Shown piece by piece: positions 25,498-36,434 of a stretch of DNA of 64,000 nucleotides. The notes under the pieces were generated by a model. It worked only from the letters and a program-made list of their open reading frames with translations. It was not told the origin of the DNA and did no database searches. Made by a program: the position numbers and the translations under genes. How positions within the stretch are numbered: the stretch's first letter is position 1; each line of letters begins with the position of its first letter. The DNA comes from Heterobasidion occidentale (lineage: Eukaryota > Basidiomycota > Agaricomycetes > Russulales > Bondarzewiaceae). Where the stretch lies: positions 806,001 through 870,000 of the forward strand of contig JBCAQO010000009.1 in the NCBI GenBank assembly GCA_039111635.1, given 5' to 3'.

Positions 25498-25745
25498 GGT
25501 GGAACGGCGAGTGGACGCGCTCAATATAAACGGAGCAGAGACAGTGGTGTGAGGTGACGTCGGCGTGATCTATTTCTCGACTCGGGTGGCCCTAACCTCA
25601 CAACAGGGTTCCTCCATTGTGACCCCAGCGCCGCCCACTCCGTCACCGACGTCATCCGTGGCCATCGCGGTTCCGTGTCGACTTCGTCATTTCCAGCGGT
25701 CTCATATATATATGTTAGAAATGCCGCGTCAGTCCCCACCACACC
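25498..25745. promoter_or_regulatory. bidirectional promoter of the hydrolase / DUF2156 pair
   Basis: This 248-bp interval lies between divergent ATGs. A TATATATAT tract at 25705-25713 sits about 33 nt before the DUF2156 start. On the minus strand TTTATATTG at about 25531-25523 sits about 26 nt before the hydrolase start. Each gene therefore appears to have its own TATA-like element at a similar distance. Coordinated expression is inferred from the arrangement only. Confidence 0.5.
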
Positions 25746-27555
25746 ATGTCCCTTCACTCCAAGATATCATTCAAGCTTCACCGTGCTAAAGACGCTCTCG
25801 CTCAGCCGCTCGCAAAGCAGCCAGACACGAATTCTGCCAGTAACACGAAAACAGACGACAGTGCCTCGAACTCAATTGTTCCGGGCGAAGCGGCGGGTCC
25901 ACCCCAGCCAACACAGCAGGCTTCGCGAATGAACAGCGCTCCCAGAGCGTCCGAGAATACCGATGCAAGTCCATCGCATTCGAACATGGACAACGAACCG
26001 GACTTCGTTGCGCCTTCACCTATGACGTCTGCGATACCCGAGAACGAGATTGACCCCTCCGCTGACAAGGCAGACATTGCCGCGCTCCTGCCTGCTTACG
26101 GCTACTCCTCTGCAACTGCGTGGCTCGAACATGATCGTTACCGCGTCTGGCGGCTGCCTGTGTCAGCCCCCGTGCGCGAATCTACCTTCGCACCCGCTCA
26201 GGGCTATTTTCGAGCAGACCCGTATATCTTCGCATGGGGCAACCCGCTGGTGTCCTCCCCCGCCGCGCTGGTACCCACCGTGGCAGCGTTTTGGACGTGG
26301 TGCAAGCAGCAGAATCTTCGGCTCGTATGGTGCTGCGTTGACGGCCACATGGAGCGTGTCCTTGGTGCTTCCGGGAGCGAGTTTGGGTGGAGCACTGTCA
26401 GCTGCATCTCAGAAGACGTCGTCGACCCGAAGGAGGTTGTCGACATCGTCGATGCGCCAGGAGGTGGTTCGACGGTGAAAGATTTGAAGAAGAATCTTAG
26501 AAGGGCGGAGAGGGAGAACGTCGTCGTGCGCGAGGTCAAGCATGACGAGTGGACCGAAGAGCACAAGCGAACTGTCGAAGAAGGGATACAGGCTTGGAAA
26601 AAGTCACGTACGGGGATACAGATTGCCGCTGTAAATATTATCCATCACCCTCTCGACTACTATCAGTCTTCTTCCTGACAGATATGCTTTTGTAGACGTC
26701 GTTTCAGCCGTGGATCGACTTTGAACACCGCCGCTTTTGGGTCGCCGAGAAAGATTCCGTGGTAGGACGAATCCTGATCCATCAGCCTCTTTGCTGACGG
26801 TCATATAAACACACTCTTCAGATCATCGGCATTCTCATCCTCTCTCCCGTTCGCCCCGCCTCTTATCAGATTAAGAATGCGGTTGCCTTCCCCAACGCGC
26901 CGCGCGGCACCGCAGAGCGGCTCATTTACAGTGCCATGCACGACCTCCAAGACGTAACGCACCTTGACCCTCGCGCGCCCGAGATTCAGGACCAGCAATC
27001 GCTAGCAGACAAGGACGTTGAGTCTTCAACCCCGCTCTTTTTTGAGAAATATGAGCGCACGCCCCCCGAATCGTCGGCAACCCCAACATCCGACTCGCAT
27101 GCATCGATCGCGTCCGTGGCAGTATCTGAAACGTCCGTCGAGGCATCGAACGGGCGGTCGTCTGCCACGTTCAGTACTGCGTCCACACCGGACCGGCATT
27201 CACACTCAGCTTCACCGTCACCTGAGAGCGAAGACGATCGCGCACGTATAACGGTCACGTTTGGTATCTCCGCCGCGGACAAGCTGACGCCTGTGGGCAA
27301 TCTATCCGGGTGGAAGGTTTCATGGCTCAGCAAGACCTACCGCAAGGTCGTCGGTGCGACCGGGCTCGTGCGGCGGGGTAATTTCAGGGTCAGATTTGTT
27401 GCCTTGTCGATTCAGCGTCGCCGTTGATCATGTTTGCTTTTTGTGGACAGGATAAATTCCAGGCGGAGCACATGCCGATGTATGTGTGTTATCCGACAGA
27501 GGACGGCTTCGGCCTTGACGGTATCAATGCGCTCATCAAATGCCTGCGGCAGTGA
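25746..27555 (+). CDS. stand-alone DUF2156 (LPG synthase C-terminal / tRNA-dependent aminoacyltransferase-like) protein
   Basis: 540 residues from four exons (25746-26630, 26696-26761, 26822-27388, 27451-27555). The N-terminal 110 residues are disordered, rich in Ser, Ala and Pro. From about residue 115 the double-GNAT fold typical of DUF2156 is recognisable: ALLPAYGYSSATAWLEHDRY, FWTWCKQQNLRLVWCCVD, then STVKDLKKNLRRAERENVVV and SFQPWIDFEHRRFWVAEKDS with IIGILILSP. The C-terminal TFGISAADKLTPV and GLVRRGNFRDKFQAEHMPMY follow. Family knowledge: DUF2156 domains transfer amino acids from aminoacyl-tRNA to lipids (bacterial MprF; fungal ErdS and ErgS act on ergosterol). No synthetase domain is fused here, so it would take its charged tRNA from elsewhere. 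A Ser/Thr/Glu-rich insert of about 90 residues interrupts the second lobe. The amino acid and acceptor are unknown. Confidence 0.85.
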
Positions 27556-27807
27556 AATATTCACGATGTTTGAATTTCTCTTCTATGTCTCAACGGTCTT
27601 CAAACACTGTGAAGACCCGACTGTATAAATGTAAACGGCTCTATGGCGGATGAAGCTTCGGACAAGACACTGCATATGTAACATAACTATTTATACTGTA
27701 CATACTTCAAGAAACCGATCGTCCAGAAATATTATTGATTCAGATATACGTTACGAATCGTGGAGATCATGAGAAGGCAATGGTATATCAATCATTTCAC
27801 TTCAGCA

Positions 27808-29119
27808 CTAGCAGGAGTCTTCCTCGAGCTCTATCGTCACGCACCAAAACACTTTGCCCCACGGGTTACCCTCACCCTCAATAGAATCTCCGTTTTGCGT
27901 CCTTGCACGCTCACAGCACACAAAACGCACGGGCTGGCCATCCCAATAGTGCATCAGATCGAATGAAACGCCGCCTGGGAGGCGTAGCGCGAGCGTAGGC
28001 GAGAACTCGAGAAACCCGTAGCAAAAGTCGGTTGTGAGGAGGTCCTAGGGTGCGCAGGCCGTAATGATAAGCAGTAAACGAAAGAAAGAGAGGGGGCGGC
28101 ACATACATGGGGCCCGAAGACGATGGCTTGGCGGTGGGTGGAGGACATGAAATGCTTGCGACGTTTGTCCGCAGTTGAGAGTGCGCTTAATACGCATTCG
28201 AGGCTCTTATTCCGCTTTCCGAGTTTCTTTTTGTGCTCTTCCACATTCTTGTTCTTATCGTTCTGCATGTGGGCGTGTGAGGAGAGAGAGGAAGACGGTT
28301 TTCCGGCCTCGAGCTGCACAGAATTGGGCGGCGAGGACGAAGAAGACAAGGAGCTCGAGGACGTGAGCGAAGAGGAGGAAGACGAAGAAGAAGAAGAGGG
28401 TGATGTAGTCAAGGCTGAACAGTTGTTCACGGCGAGATAGAGCTGAGATGTGTCGTCCACGAGCGAGCTTGCAGAAGCGAGATCGGGCCACTCGCTGTCG
28501 CCCTCTATGCGCGCGTGCGCGAAGTGCGGCATCGTCGCAATGAGTGGTGAGAGCGCCCAGGGCTTTGTAGGAGACGCAAGATCGTGCTCCAGCGTCGGAT
28601 CGACGATACTATGTGAGCCCATGAGTCGAAAAGAGTCACACATGGAAGTCAGACACACACCTCATGAACTTCAGCGCGACAGAAGACCCCCAGGGCAGCT
28701 TGAGCGGACGGTCGAACGTGTTCCCGAAGAGCACATCATCCGCAGACCGCGGCTGCAGGAATCGACCTGCATTGGTATGTACCCGCCGGGCGGCATACCA
28801 GAGATCATGTCAGCCATCAAAGGATATTAATAGCACGGGCGGCTCGCGCGATCACTACACAAATGGGACCACCGCTAAATCCTGTTCGAGTCATTTACGC
28901 ACCCTGCACCTGAATGCTCCACGTAATGCCTTTGCGGTCGTCCCTGCCGAAGTACTCGTTCTCTGGCACGGTGCTATTGGAATCATTGAGGCCTTTTATA
29001 TACACGAGCACGCGTCCTTCAAAGTCAGGAGTCGAGATGATGTGCGGCGTGGAGCAGTTGGCTGAGATCGGTGTGAGCGTGGTCGGCGTCGGACCTGCGA
29101 GCACGCGTAGACGGGGCAT
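27808..29119 (-). CDS. DUF1769 family protein
   Basis: 353 residues from four exons: 29119-28903, 28766-28661, 28608-28107 and 28044-27808. The start ATG gives MPRLRVLAGPTPTTL; an upstream TTG frame is rejected. DUF1769 hallmarks are in order: DFEGRVLVYIKGL near residue 35, NEYFGRDDRKGITWSIQVQG near 55-75, DDVLFGNTFDRPLKLPWGSS, FMSIVDPTLEHDL, PWALSPLIATMPHFAHAR, and near the end DFCYGFLEFSPTLALRLPGG with MHYWDGQPVRFVC. A poly-Ser insert of about 40 residues lies mid-protein and is absent from the conserved blocks. A TATATAA on the minus strand near 29155 lies about 30 nt before the ATG. Members are widespread in fungi and of unknown biochemical function. The gene converges with the DUF2156 gene. 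Confidence 0.9.
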
Positions 29120-30949
29120 GGAACTGGGAGGCAAGCTATTCTCCAAATGTTATATAGGCCGTGTAAGGTCTGGGAGTTTATGTCTCTGACCAAGAGTGGA
29201 AACGGTCGTGTCCTCGTCAGATGGCCGTCGCAAAGTCGGCTGTTCGCCTAGACTAAGATGCACAAAGTCGGTGTCGCAGAACTGTCCAGGCAATATGTTT
29301 GAGGATGATAAAGAGTCTACGGACACGCGAGAGAGAGAAAGTAGACCAGCTACTGGTGAGAGAGGATAACCTTTATATCGACACCGCCATGCAGCCAGGC
29401 GGCTTGATGGTGCGGTACGAATCAAATAGTAACCGTGGGAGTCTCGAGCACCCGTCCTTTTCTTAGCCGTCCATCGGGTCGAACAATTCAAATTCAAATT
29501 CAACGACTACGCTAGTAGCCAGAATGGGCATCAAGAACAAGAACAACACAACAAGCTGTTTGCACACAGCTGGGAGGAATAACCTAGTTGTAATGTTTGA
29601 GGCGTCGGCAAGTGAGTGACATGTCGAATGAGGAGATACTCTATCTCGCTGACATTCCTAGCTAGTGCATAAATGGTGTCTCGAGGGTGATGTTCAATGA
29701 AGCAGCACAGCTTGGGAGCCTCGAGCATCCAAAAATGTCTCTTAACTGCGCATCCATGACATCCCTACCACGGGCATCGACCAGCATTTACCTGATGGCA
29801 CCATTCGGCGTGGGCTTTTGTCTCACGAGAACTGCGCACGAGTACTAGCCTGGCATAAGTGAGTTTCGTAGACTTTCGAGAAGAATAGACGAGACTCATG
29901 CCTGGCAGATAGCCCACACGATCACATACCAGGTACATCCGCAGGTGAGAAAAAAACTTATTGACATAGTTGGTAGCCTTCGTCGAGTCGATGGGCGTGA
30001 GGATCAATGATACCAAAGGGTTTGTCTACGAGATCTTGCAACTTCGAGCCTTCGGCAAGAATATCCAAGTCGTCCGACGGGCCAGAAACTTACAAACTAC
30101 CAATCTGCGACAGCGAGGTCCTGGTCGGACGACAACCTACTCGGAACACGATCAAACTAGAATCAGGCATTCCGATTGTTCGAGAGGTATTAGTTTTTTT
30201 TCATGCTTACGCTCCTTGGATCAAGCTTTGAATGTGCTAGGGGCCTAGGACGTCTCTATGATGGTTTCAAGAGAGAGACATTTAGTCGCAAGAATAAAAG
30301 GACTCTTATAGCAACATATGTCTCGACAAGGGTCGGCGTTCCCACTGCAAGTGTTTACCAAAGCTAAAGCCAAGAGCTGCTAGATTTCCGATCTTGACAT
30401 CCCGTCTTGACCGTGCGCCTAATTGCTGCCACTGATGGTATCTAGGCCGCCAGATACACACTTAAATGCTGAACTGGGTTCAAGAATAGTGATGCAAACA
30501 GGGTTCAACGTCGACCTGTATGTGAGTCTTCTCTTTTGATAAGCGTCCTGCGGGAATTTGCCCAGAAATTCCCATGTCACGATTCTGTCATGAGCGGACC
30601 GATCGATTGATCGATCCAAACCAGCATATCTCTCTGAATTCTCTCAGAGGCAGACTACTCTACGATTGATTGATTAACTTTGGTCAAGCACAGCGATTTT
30701 GAAGGCGGATCTTGCAAGCTAGCGATGGTCTCGCCCTATCATTATCAAATCGAGATTCAAAGTAAAATCACGTCGCCTCTTCTCGCCTCTCGGCCTCATC
30801 CATATTGCTAGAGAGGTCGCCGTAAGTTTTTCTGCTGCGTATCAAATGAACTACCTCAATTGATCTTGCTCTTGCGATAGCTGCTTTATCACTGAAGTGT
30901 AGAGTTGAAACCAACTGAAGAATCAAGGGCTGTAAGTTCATTGTCAAAT
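29120..30949. other. intergenic, no gene seen
   Basis: Both strands are broken by frequent stops and the remaining open frames lack domains. The left end is the promoter of the DUF1769 gene. It marks the border between the housekeeping block and the F-box accessory block. A short palindromic cluster of GATCGATT-type words lies near 30598-30616. Confidence 0.5.
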
Positions 30950-32170
30950 ATGCATCACCACATCGACCCTGGCTCTAGGTTGACAGGTGTGTAGCCCCAC
31001 ACGTTCTCACATCTCGCATAGATCGATTGACGGCAACGACTCGATAACACAGCGCCTTGGTTCAATTTCCACGGATCCGTGAAGAGATCAATCCCCAGCT
31101 GCCCGACCTTCCAAACGAGCTGTGGTTACATATCTTCGAGTGGGCAACTTCCGTGCCAGACGCCTTGAACCCGGATTTCCACAATTCATTCGAAACTGGA
31201 TTACCTGTGTACCACTTTATGACTTTTTCAGGGATGAGCAGCACGCTATCGCAGATCTCTCGTCACAAAATCCGGCCTTATTCGTGTCTGCAGCCGGTGG
31301 CATGCTCTCGCTACACCGCTCCTATACCAAGCAGTTCTAGTCACGGATCGGAACCTGGGCGCCCTACACCGTGCTTTGAAGCAAACAGCATAAGATGCAG
31401 GGGCTCTTGCTGGGCTCCCTAGTACGCCGTCTAGACACAAGTTCTGTGCAAGAGAATGAACTGCCCATGCTCGGCGAGGTCTTTGGATATCTCTCATACA
31501 TCCGCATACTCATTGTCACGTCGCTGTTCAGCCACAACATGCCCCAGAGCGTCTCGAAGCCATCGGTCCACACTGCAGCCCGACATTGCAGAAGCTGGTT
31601 TGCGACATGAAGCGTCCGCCGTGGGGAGGCTACCTTACACGGCTGTCAAACGTGCGCACGTTATTGTGCGTGCAGCGCGGCTTCTGTCTGCACGATCTTC
31701 CGAACCTGCGGTTTACCGATGTGGACAGCTGGCGCGACGAGTGCTCGCCTGACTCGGGTAGATACGCGGCGATGCCGTGTCCCAATCTCAGACACGTCCT
31801 TCTTCGTTGGCAAGAGGACTCTGCAGACCGCCAGGCAGAGTGCCGGGCGTGCGTCACGGGCTTCTTGTCGAAGCGCGCGCCGGAGCTCGTGACCGTGCAC
31901 CTGGAGACCAGGGTCAACATCTCCAAGCCGGTGTTCAAGCTCCTCGCGGAAAATTGCCGCGCCTGACTTATATCGTCTTTTACTACCTCTCGGCGAGAGC
32001 TGGTCCGAAGAACCTTTTGATCCCGACGAGTTCCAATTTATGTCAAATGGAGGCTGGGTCTCCGAATACAACAATGATGGCGAATCTGAGAATGAGGGTG
32101 AGGATGAGGACGAGGATGTTCCTCTTTGGGAGAAGATCCTGCGGAGAGCTCCCCGGGAATTGCCTTAACA
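30950..32170 (+). pseudogene. F-box paralogue 1, degenerate
   Basis: This is a dead copy of the F-box family at 32371, 36434 and 42804. The same short first exon (30950-30986, starting MHHHIDPG) and intron (30987-31052) are recognisable. It keeps FPRIREEINPQLPDLPNELW and HIFEWATSVPDALNPDF, but the frame is lost near 31053-31070, again near 31220, and again around 31560. After this, GPTLQKLV-type and NLRHVLLRWQEDSADRQAECRACV-type segments continue in another frame. It ends after the VNISKPVFKLLAENC block, losing the C-terminal third found in intact copies. At least three independent frame breaks make expression of a normal product unlikely. Confidence 0.8.
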
Positions 32171-32370
32171 TGCCACGCTTTCTGTCACGAAAGTTTGTGA
32201 ACATGACAACAGACCAATTCAACCTAATTCAACCTTTACCCTCAGTGACCAGGTAGGTCGCCGTACAATTTATCTTCTGCGCGATGAACGTACTTTTCAG
32301 TGATCTCATTCAGTATCCCGGATGAAACAAACCGAAGAACTGAGGCCCACAAGTTCCTTGTTGAAAATCG

Positions 32371-33909
32371 ATGCTTCACCGCATTGTCACTTGCTCAGGC
32401 CCGTCAACAGGTTCGTAACTCGGTTTCTCACATCTCCCATGGATCGATTGCTGAGAACAACTCGACGACACAGCGCCTCGGGTACTACCTTCTTTACGGG
32501 CCCGCGAGGAAATCAACCCCCGGCTCCCCAGCCTCCCAAACGAGCTGTGGTTGCAAATTTTCGAGTGGGCGACGTTCGTACCAGATGTCCTAAACTCCGA
32601 CATCCCCAATTCGTTCAAAAGAGCATTCTATGGGTTTGATTCTCATCTGACCTGGGAGTGGCTCTGTATCCGCAGGTCTCTCGTCACCAAATCCAGCCTT
32701 GTTCGTGTCTGCAGACGTTGGCACGCTCTCGCCACACCGCTCCTATACCAAGTAGTCATGGTCTCGGGTCGGAACCTGTACACCCTGCATCGTGCTTTGA
32801 AGCAATCGACAGAAAATCCGAATGGTGTCTTGTTGGGCTCTCTGGTGCGCCGTCTAGACGTTCATTCCGTGCAGGAGAATGGTTTGCCCATGCTTGGCGA
32901 GGTCTTTGGACATCTCTCGCACATCCGCATACTTACTGCCGTTTCAATATACGATGACACGACGGCCCAGAATGTCTTCAAAATCATTGCTTTTAAATGT
33001 GGTCCGACATTGCAAAAGCTGGTTTCCGATGTGAAAAGTCCATTATTGTGGGGCTTCCTCGAACGGCTGCCAAACCTGCGTACCTTGTGCCACCCGCATT
33101 TTTGCTCGCACGACCTACCGCCTCTCCCGAACCTGCACTCCATGTCTTTGGACAACTGCCATGACGTTTGCTCCGCCAACCCTGGCAAAAATGCCACAAT
33201 ATCGTATCCCAATCTCAGGCTTCTTCTTCTCCACTGGGATGGGGACTCGTCGCTAGAACAGACGGAGCATAGGACATGCGCCTTGAAATTTTTGTCAAAA
33301 CGAGCTCCGGGACTCACAACCGTGCATCTAGAGACTACGATCAACATCTCTCAACCGGCATACAAGGCCTTAGCGGAGTATTGTCCTCACCTTACTCACC
33401 TCATCTTCAACTATGATCCAGATGAAAATTGGACCGAAGAAGCTATCGAACCTTCCGATTACGTTCCGATGGAACCGTGTTATTCCGACTATCACGAGGA
33501 CACTACCGACGACGAGGAGCCCGGGATCTTTATTCGTTCGCGTCGTCCCGCTATCCCAAAGTACAGGGCCGGAGAGTTTCCTCTCATCACGCATCTGACA
33601 CTTCTCCCTCGAGACGGGAACTTGACCACCCGCTATACCGCGTCCGACATATTTCCCTGGGTGGCGTCGCAAATGCCTCCTTCTCTAGAGGTCGTGCGAT
33701 TTTCTGATGGGAGCATGGTGGACGATTTGCGCACGCGATATCCGCGAGCGTTAGCACGCGGACTGAAGATGCTTTCCGGTGTGCGGGTGGAGGATCATGA
33801 GGGGAACGATATGAGACGTTTGCTGCCCCTCCTCACCAAGCCCCGTCGCCGGTTCTATCAGTACACGGACTACGCATCTGATCAGTACACAGACTATAAA
33901 GCCGATTAG
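32371..33909 (+). CDS. F-box protein, paralogue 2 (ends at a premature stop inside a repeat tail)
   Basis: 491 residues from two exons, 32371-32410 and 32474-33909. The first 14 residues (MLHRIVTCSGPSTA) are joined through a 63-nt intron to an F-box-like motif, LPSLPNELWLQIFEWATFVPD. Then come RVCRRWHALATPLLYQ and a series of leucine-rich segments (LVRRLDVHSVQ, LRTLCHPHFCSHDLPPLPNL, TVHLETTINIS). Family knowledge: F-box proteins recruit substrates to SCF ubiquitin ligases, with the leucine-rich part as the substrate reader. The tail carries octapeptide repeats (QYTDYxxD). The terminating TAG occupies a position where other units have CAG, and the frame stays open for 26 more codons to a TAA at 33988. 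Confidence 0.85.
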
Positions 33910-33990
33910 TACACGGACTACGAAGCCGATCAGTACGCATACTACCAATCCGATCAGGACTCGGACTACGTATCCGAAGCTTTCGAATAA
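33859..33990 (+). repeat. 24-bp octapeptide-coding repeat spanning the paralogue 2 stop codon
   Basis: About five units of 24 bp, each encoding approximately QYTDYxxD, run from 33859. The third unit begins TAG instead of CAG and ends the current reading frame. Units four and five (QYAYYQSD, QDSDYVSE) follow in frame before TAA at 33988-33990. Confidence 0.85.
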
Positions 33991-34890
33991 GGCCTGACTC
34001 TTGGACCAAAGTGGACAATGGCGACCTCGTAAAGAGGCCATCTCTCACCTCAGCTTGCGTGTATGTGTTCGCAGAATCATACCTACCCTTATTCAATATC
34101 TATCGATGGTACCGCTGGTCCGTGCCTTTGTGATTCCTCTCCGCTTTTTATTCTTCCCCACAGAATCCCATTCAAATCTCATCCCTAGAGAGCAGGGCGT
34201 ACACATTGTAATAGAGGTTGAACTAGAGAACAGCTGCACAGACAGGCTTGCAATGCATGTTCTCCGAATCACGTCGTCCGACCTGGCGTCACGGTATTTC
34301 TCCAAAATGCTCTTGTAGTCTGAACTGCGTGGGATTACAATCAAGTACAAAAAGCACTTCAACGACGTTCTTTCCGGGCTGAAACTCGTGAAAGGGACTG
34401 CCGTTGACAACGGCGTACGCTCATCCATTCTTACATCTTGGTCAAGAGGCCGTTCCCTTCGAGAATGATCTCGGAATGCGCTAGTGAAGAACACGGGCTT
34501 GTCGCACGTAGGATTGAAAGGGAGCACAGTACAACTCCAAATGCTTCTGGAGGCTGACACTCTCATGTCGCAACTGATGAATCATACCGTGGCAACGGCG
34601 GGGATGCATGCCAGAATCTAGCCCACAAGGTTGAGTAAGCTCCCGAGGCATGAGTCTCTATTGGTCTCATTTTGGACGCTCCATTGAAAATGTGCGCGTG
34701 GCCATGGCGCTGCGGAGACCTGGAAGGGCGTTTAGTCGTGAAGGCACTTATACAGACTTGCCTACACGTCCTCGTTTGGTGTATGCATTGCCGGCGCCCC
34801 TCTTATGATACTTATCCGACACTGGCCTTCGGCTGTGGGGGATACGAATATGTTGATATTCATTATATATAAAAAAGGCTGCATCAGAAA
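33991..34890. other. intergenic between convergent F-box paralogues
   Basis: This is the 3' flank of both paralogue 2 (plus) and paralogue 3 (minus). A 157-codon open frame on the minus strand (34566-34093) has no recognisable domain and no splice partners. I do not call it a gene. Confidence 0.45.
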
Positions 34891-36434
34891 TCATCGCCTC
34901 AGAAGCCATGCCGCCGCGAGGCAGGGCAGCAGGTGTCTCAAGTCGCTCCCCTCATGATCCTCTACCCGCACACCGGGGAGCGTCTCCAGCGCACGCGCCA
35001 AGTCCCGCGAATATTTCCTGCGCAAACCGTATACCATGTCCCGATCGAGGAGTTGCACGACCTGCAGCGAGGGGGGCATTTGCGCCGCCAGCCAGGCGAA
35101 AACGTCGGATGTGGAATGAAGGGCAAGTGTTTCGCCATATGGCGGGACAAGCGCCAGATGCGCGATGAGAGGAAACTCTCCGGCCTTGTACTTTGCAACA
35201 GCGGAAGGAGGCGAGCCTATGGGAGGAGGCAAGTCTGTAACGACCCCGGGCTGGCCATCATCGGACTCATCGGAGGTGTCCTCGTAATAGTCGGATTCCT
35301 GGACTTCATCCTGAATTGGTTCGTCAGGTTCGTCAGGTTCGTCAGGCTCGTCGGTCCATTTCTCAGTCGGGAGATAATGAAACCCAAGGTGAGTGAGGTG
35401 AGGACAATTCTCCGCCAGGGCCTTGAACACTGGCTTGGATATGTTGGCCGTGGCCTCCAGATGTATGGTCGTGAGCCCCGGAGCTCGCTTTGACAGGAGT
35501 TCCAAGGCGCACGCCCTATACTCTGTCTGTGCTAGCGACACGTCCGCATGCCACCGAAGAAACATATGCCTAAGATTGGGATACGGCGTTGTATGCCTAA
35601 GATTGGGATACGGCGTTGTCGTATCTTCGCTAAAGTGTGCGGAGCAAACACCATGGCAGTTGTCCAAAGCCATGGAGCGCAGGTTCGGGAGAGGCGGTAG
35701 GACGTATGAGCAAAAATCCGAGTGGTACAGGGTACGCAGGTTTGGCAGCCGTTCGAGAAAGCCACTGAATAAAGGACTGTGCACATCGGTGACCAGTTTT
35801 TGCAATGTCAGACTGCATCTCGAAGCTGCAGTTTCAAAGGCACCCTTGGCCTTGTTATCGTATATGGACACGGAAATGAGGATACGAAGGTGCGAGAGAT
35901 AGCCAAAAATCTCGCCAAGCTCTAGCAAGTCAAATTCCTGCCTGAGACAAACGTCCAGACGGCGCACCAGAGAGCCTAGCATGATACCATTTGGGATTTC
36001 TGTCGCCTGCTTCAAAGTACGAAGTAGGGAGTATATGTTCTCATTTGTTACAATGACGGCTTGGTACAGGAGCGGTGTAGCGAGAGCGTGCCACCGTCTG
36101 CAGACGCAAACGATGCTGGATTTGGTCTCAAGCGACTGCTCGATATAATCCCACTCAGCCCTCAGATGATAATGGAGATCAAAGAATGCTGTTTTGAGCG
36201 AATCGGGGATGTCCGGGTCCAAGACGTCGGGTACGAACGTCGCCCACTCGAAAATTTGCAACCACAACTCGTTTGGGAGACTGTGGAGCCAGGAGTTAAT
36301 CTCTTCGCGGACTCGCGGAAGATGTACTGAGGACGCTGTATGGACAAGTTGTTCGCCTCAATTATATAAGAGCAACTGGGCTACACACCTGTTGACACCA
36401 GCGAATCTGAGCGAGTGATAATAGGGTGATTCAT
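34891..36434 (-). CDS. F-box protein, paralogue 3
   Basis: The intact member on the opposite strand: 496 residues from exons 36434-36389 and 36335-34891 (intron 53 nt, same position and phase as in the other copies). It starts MNHPIITRSDSLVSTASS, followed by VREEINSWLHSLPNELW and LQIFEWATFVPDVLDPDIPD. Then come CVCRRWHALATPLLYQAVIV, LVRRLDVCLRQEFDLLELGEIFG and the shared leucine-rich blocks, ending PGVRVEDHEGSDLRHLLPCL and a short hydrophobic tail. It carries two private expansions: a perfect 27-bp duplication (35566-35619) that doubles a TPYPNLRH-type segment, and a DEP tripeptide run at 35321-35354. Probable SCF substrate receptor. The substrate cannot be inferred. Confidence 0.88.
35566..35619 (-). 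repeat. perfect 27-bp tandem duplication inside F-box paralogue 3
   Basis: Units 35566-35592 and 35593-35619 are identical. The duplication adds nine residues in frame, and the sister copies have a single unit. The lack of divergence suggests it is recent. Confidence 0.95.

Noticed and set aside
28123..28440. 105-codon acidic plus-strand frame
   Set aside because: It is the antisense of the poly-Ser insert of the DUF1769 gene.
34093..34566. 157-codon minus-strand frame between F-box copies, considered as a BTB/POZ protein
   Set aside because: No BTB motif can be aligned convincingly; isolated frame without splice support.
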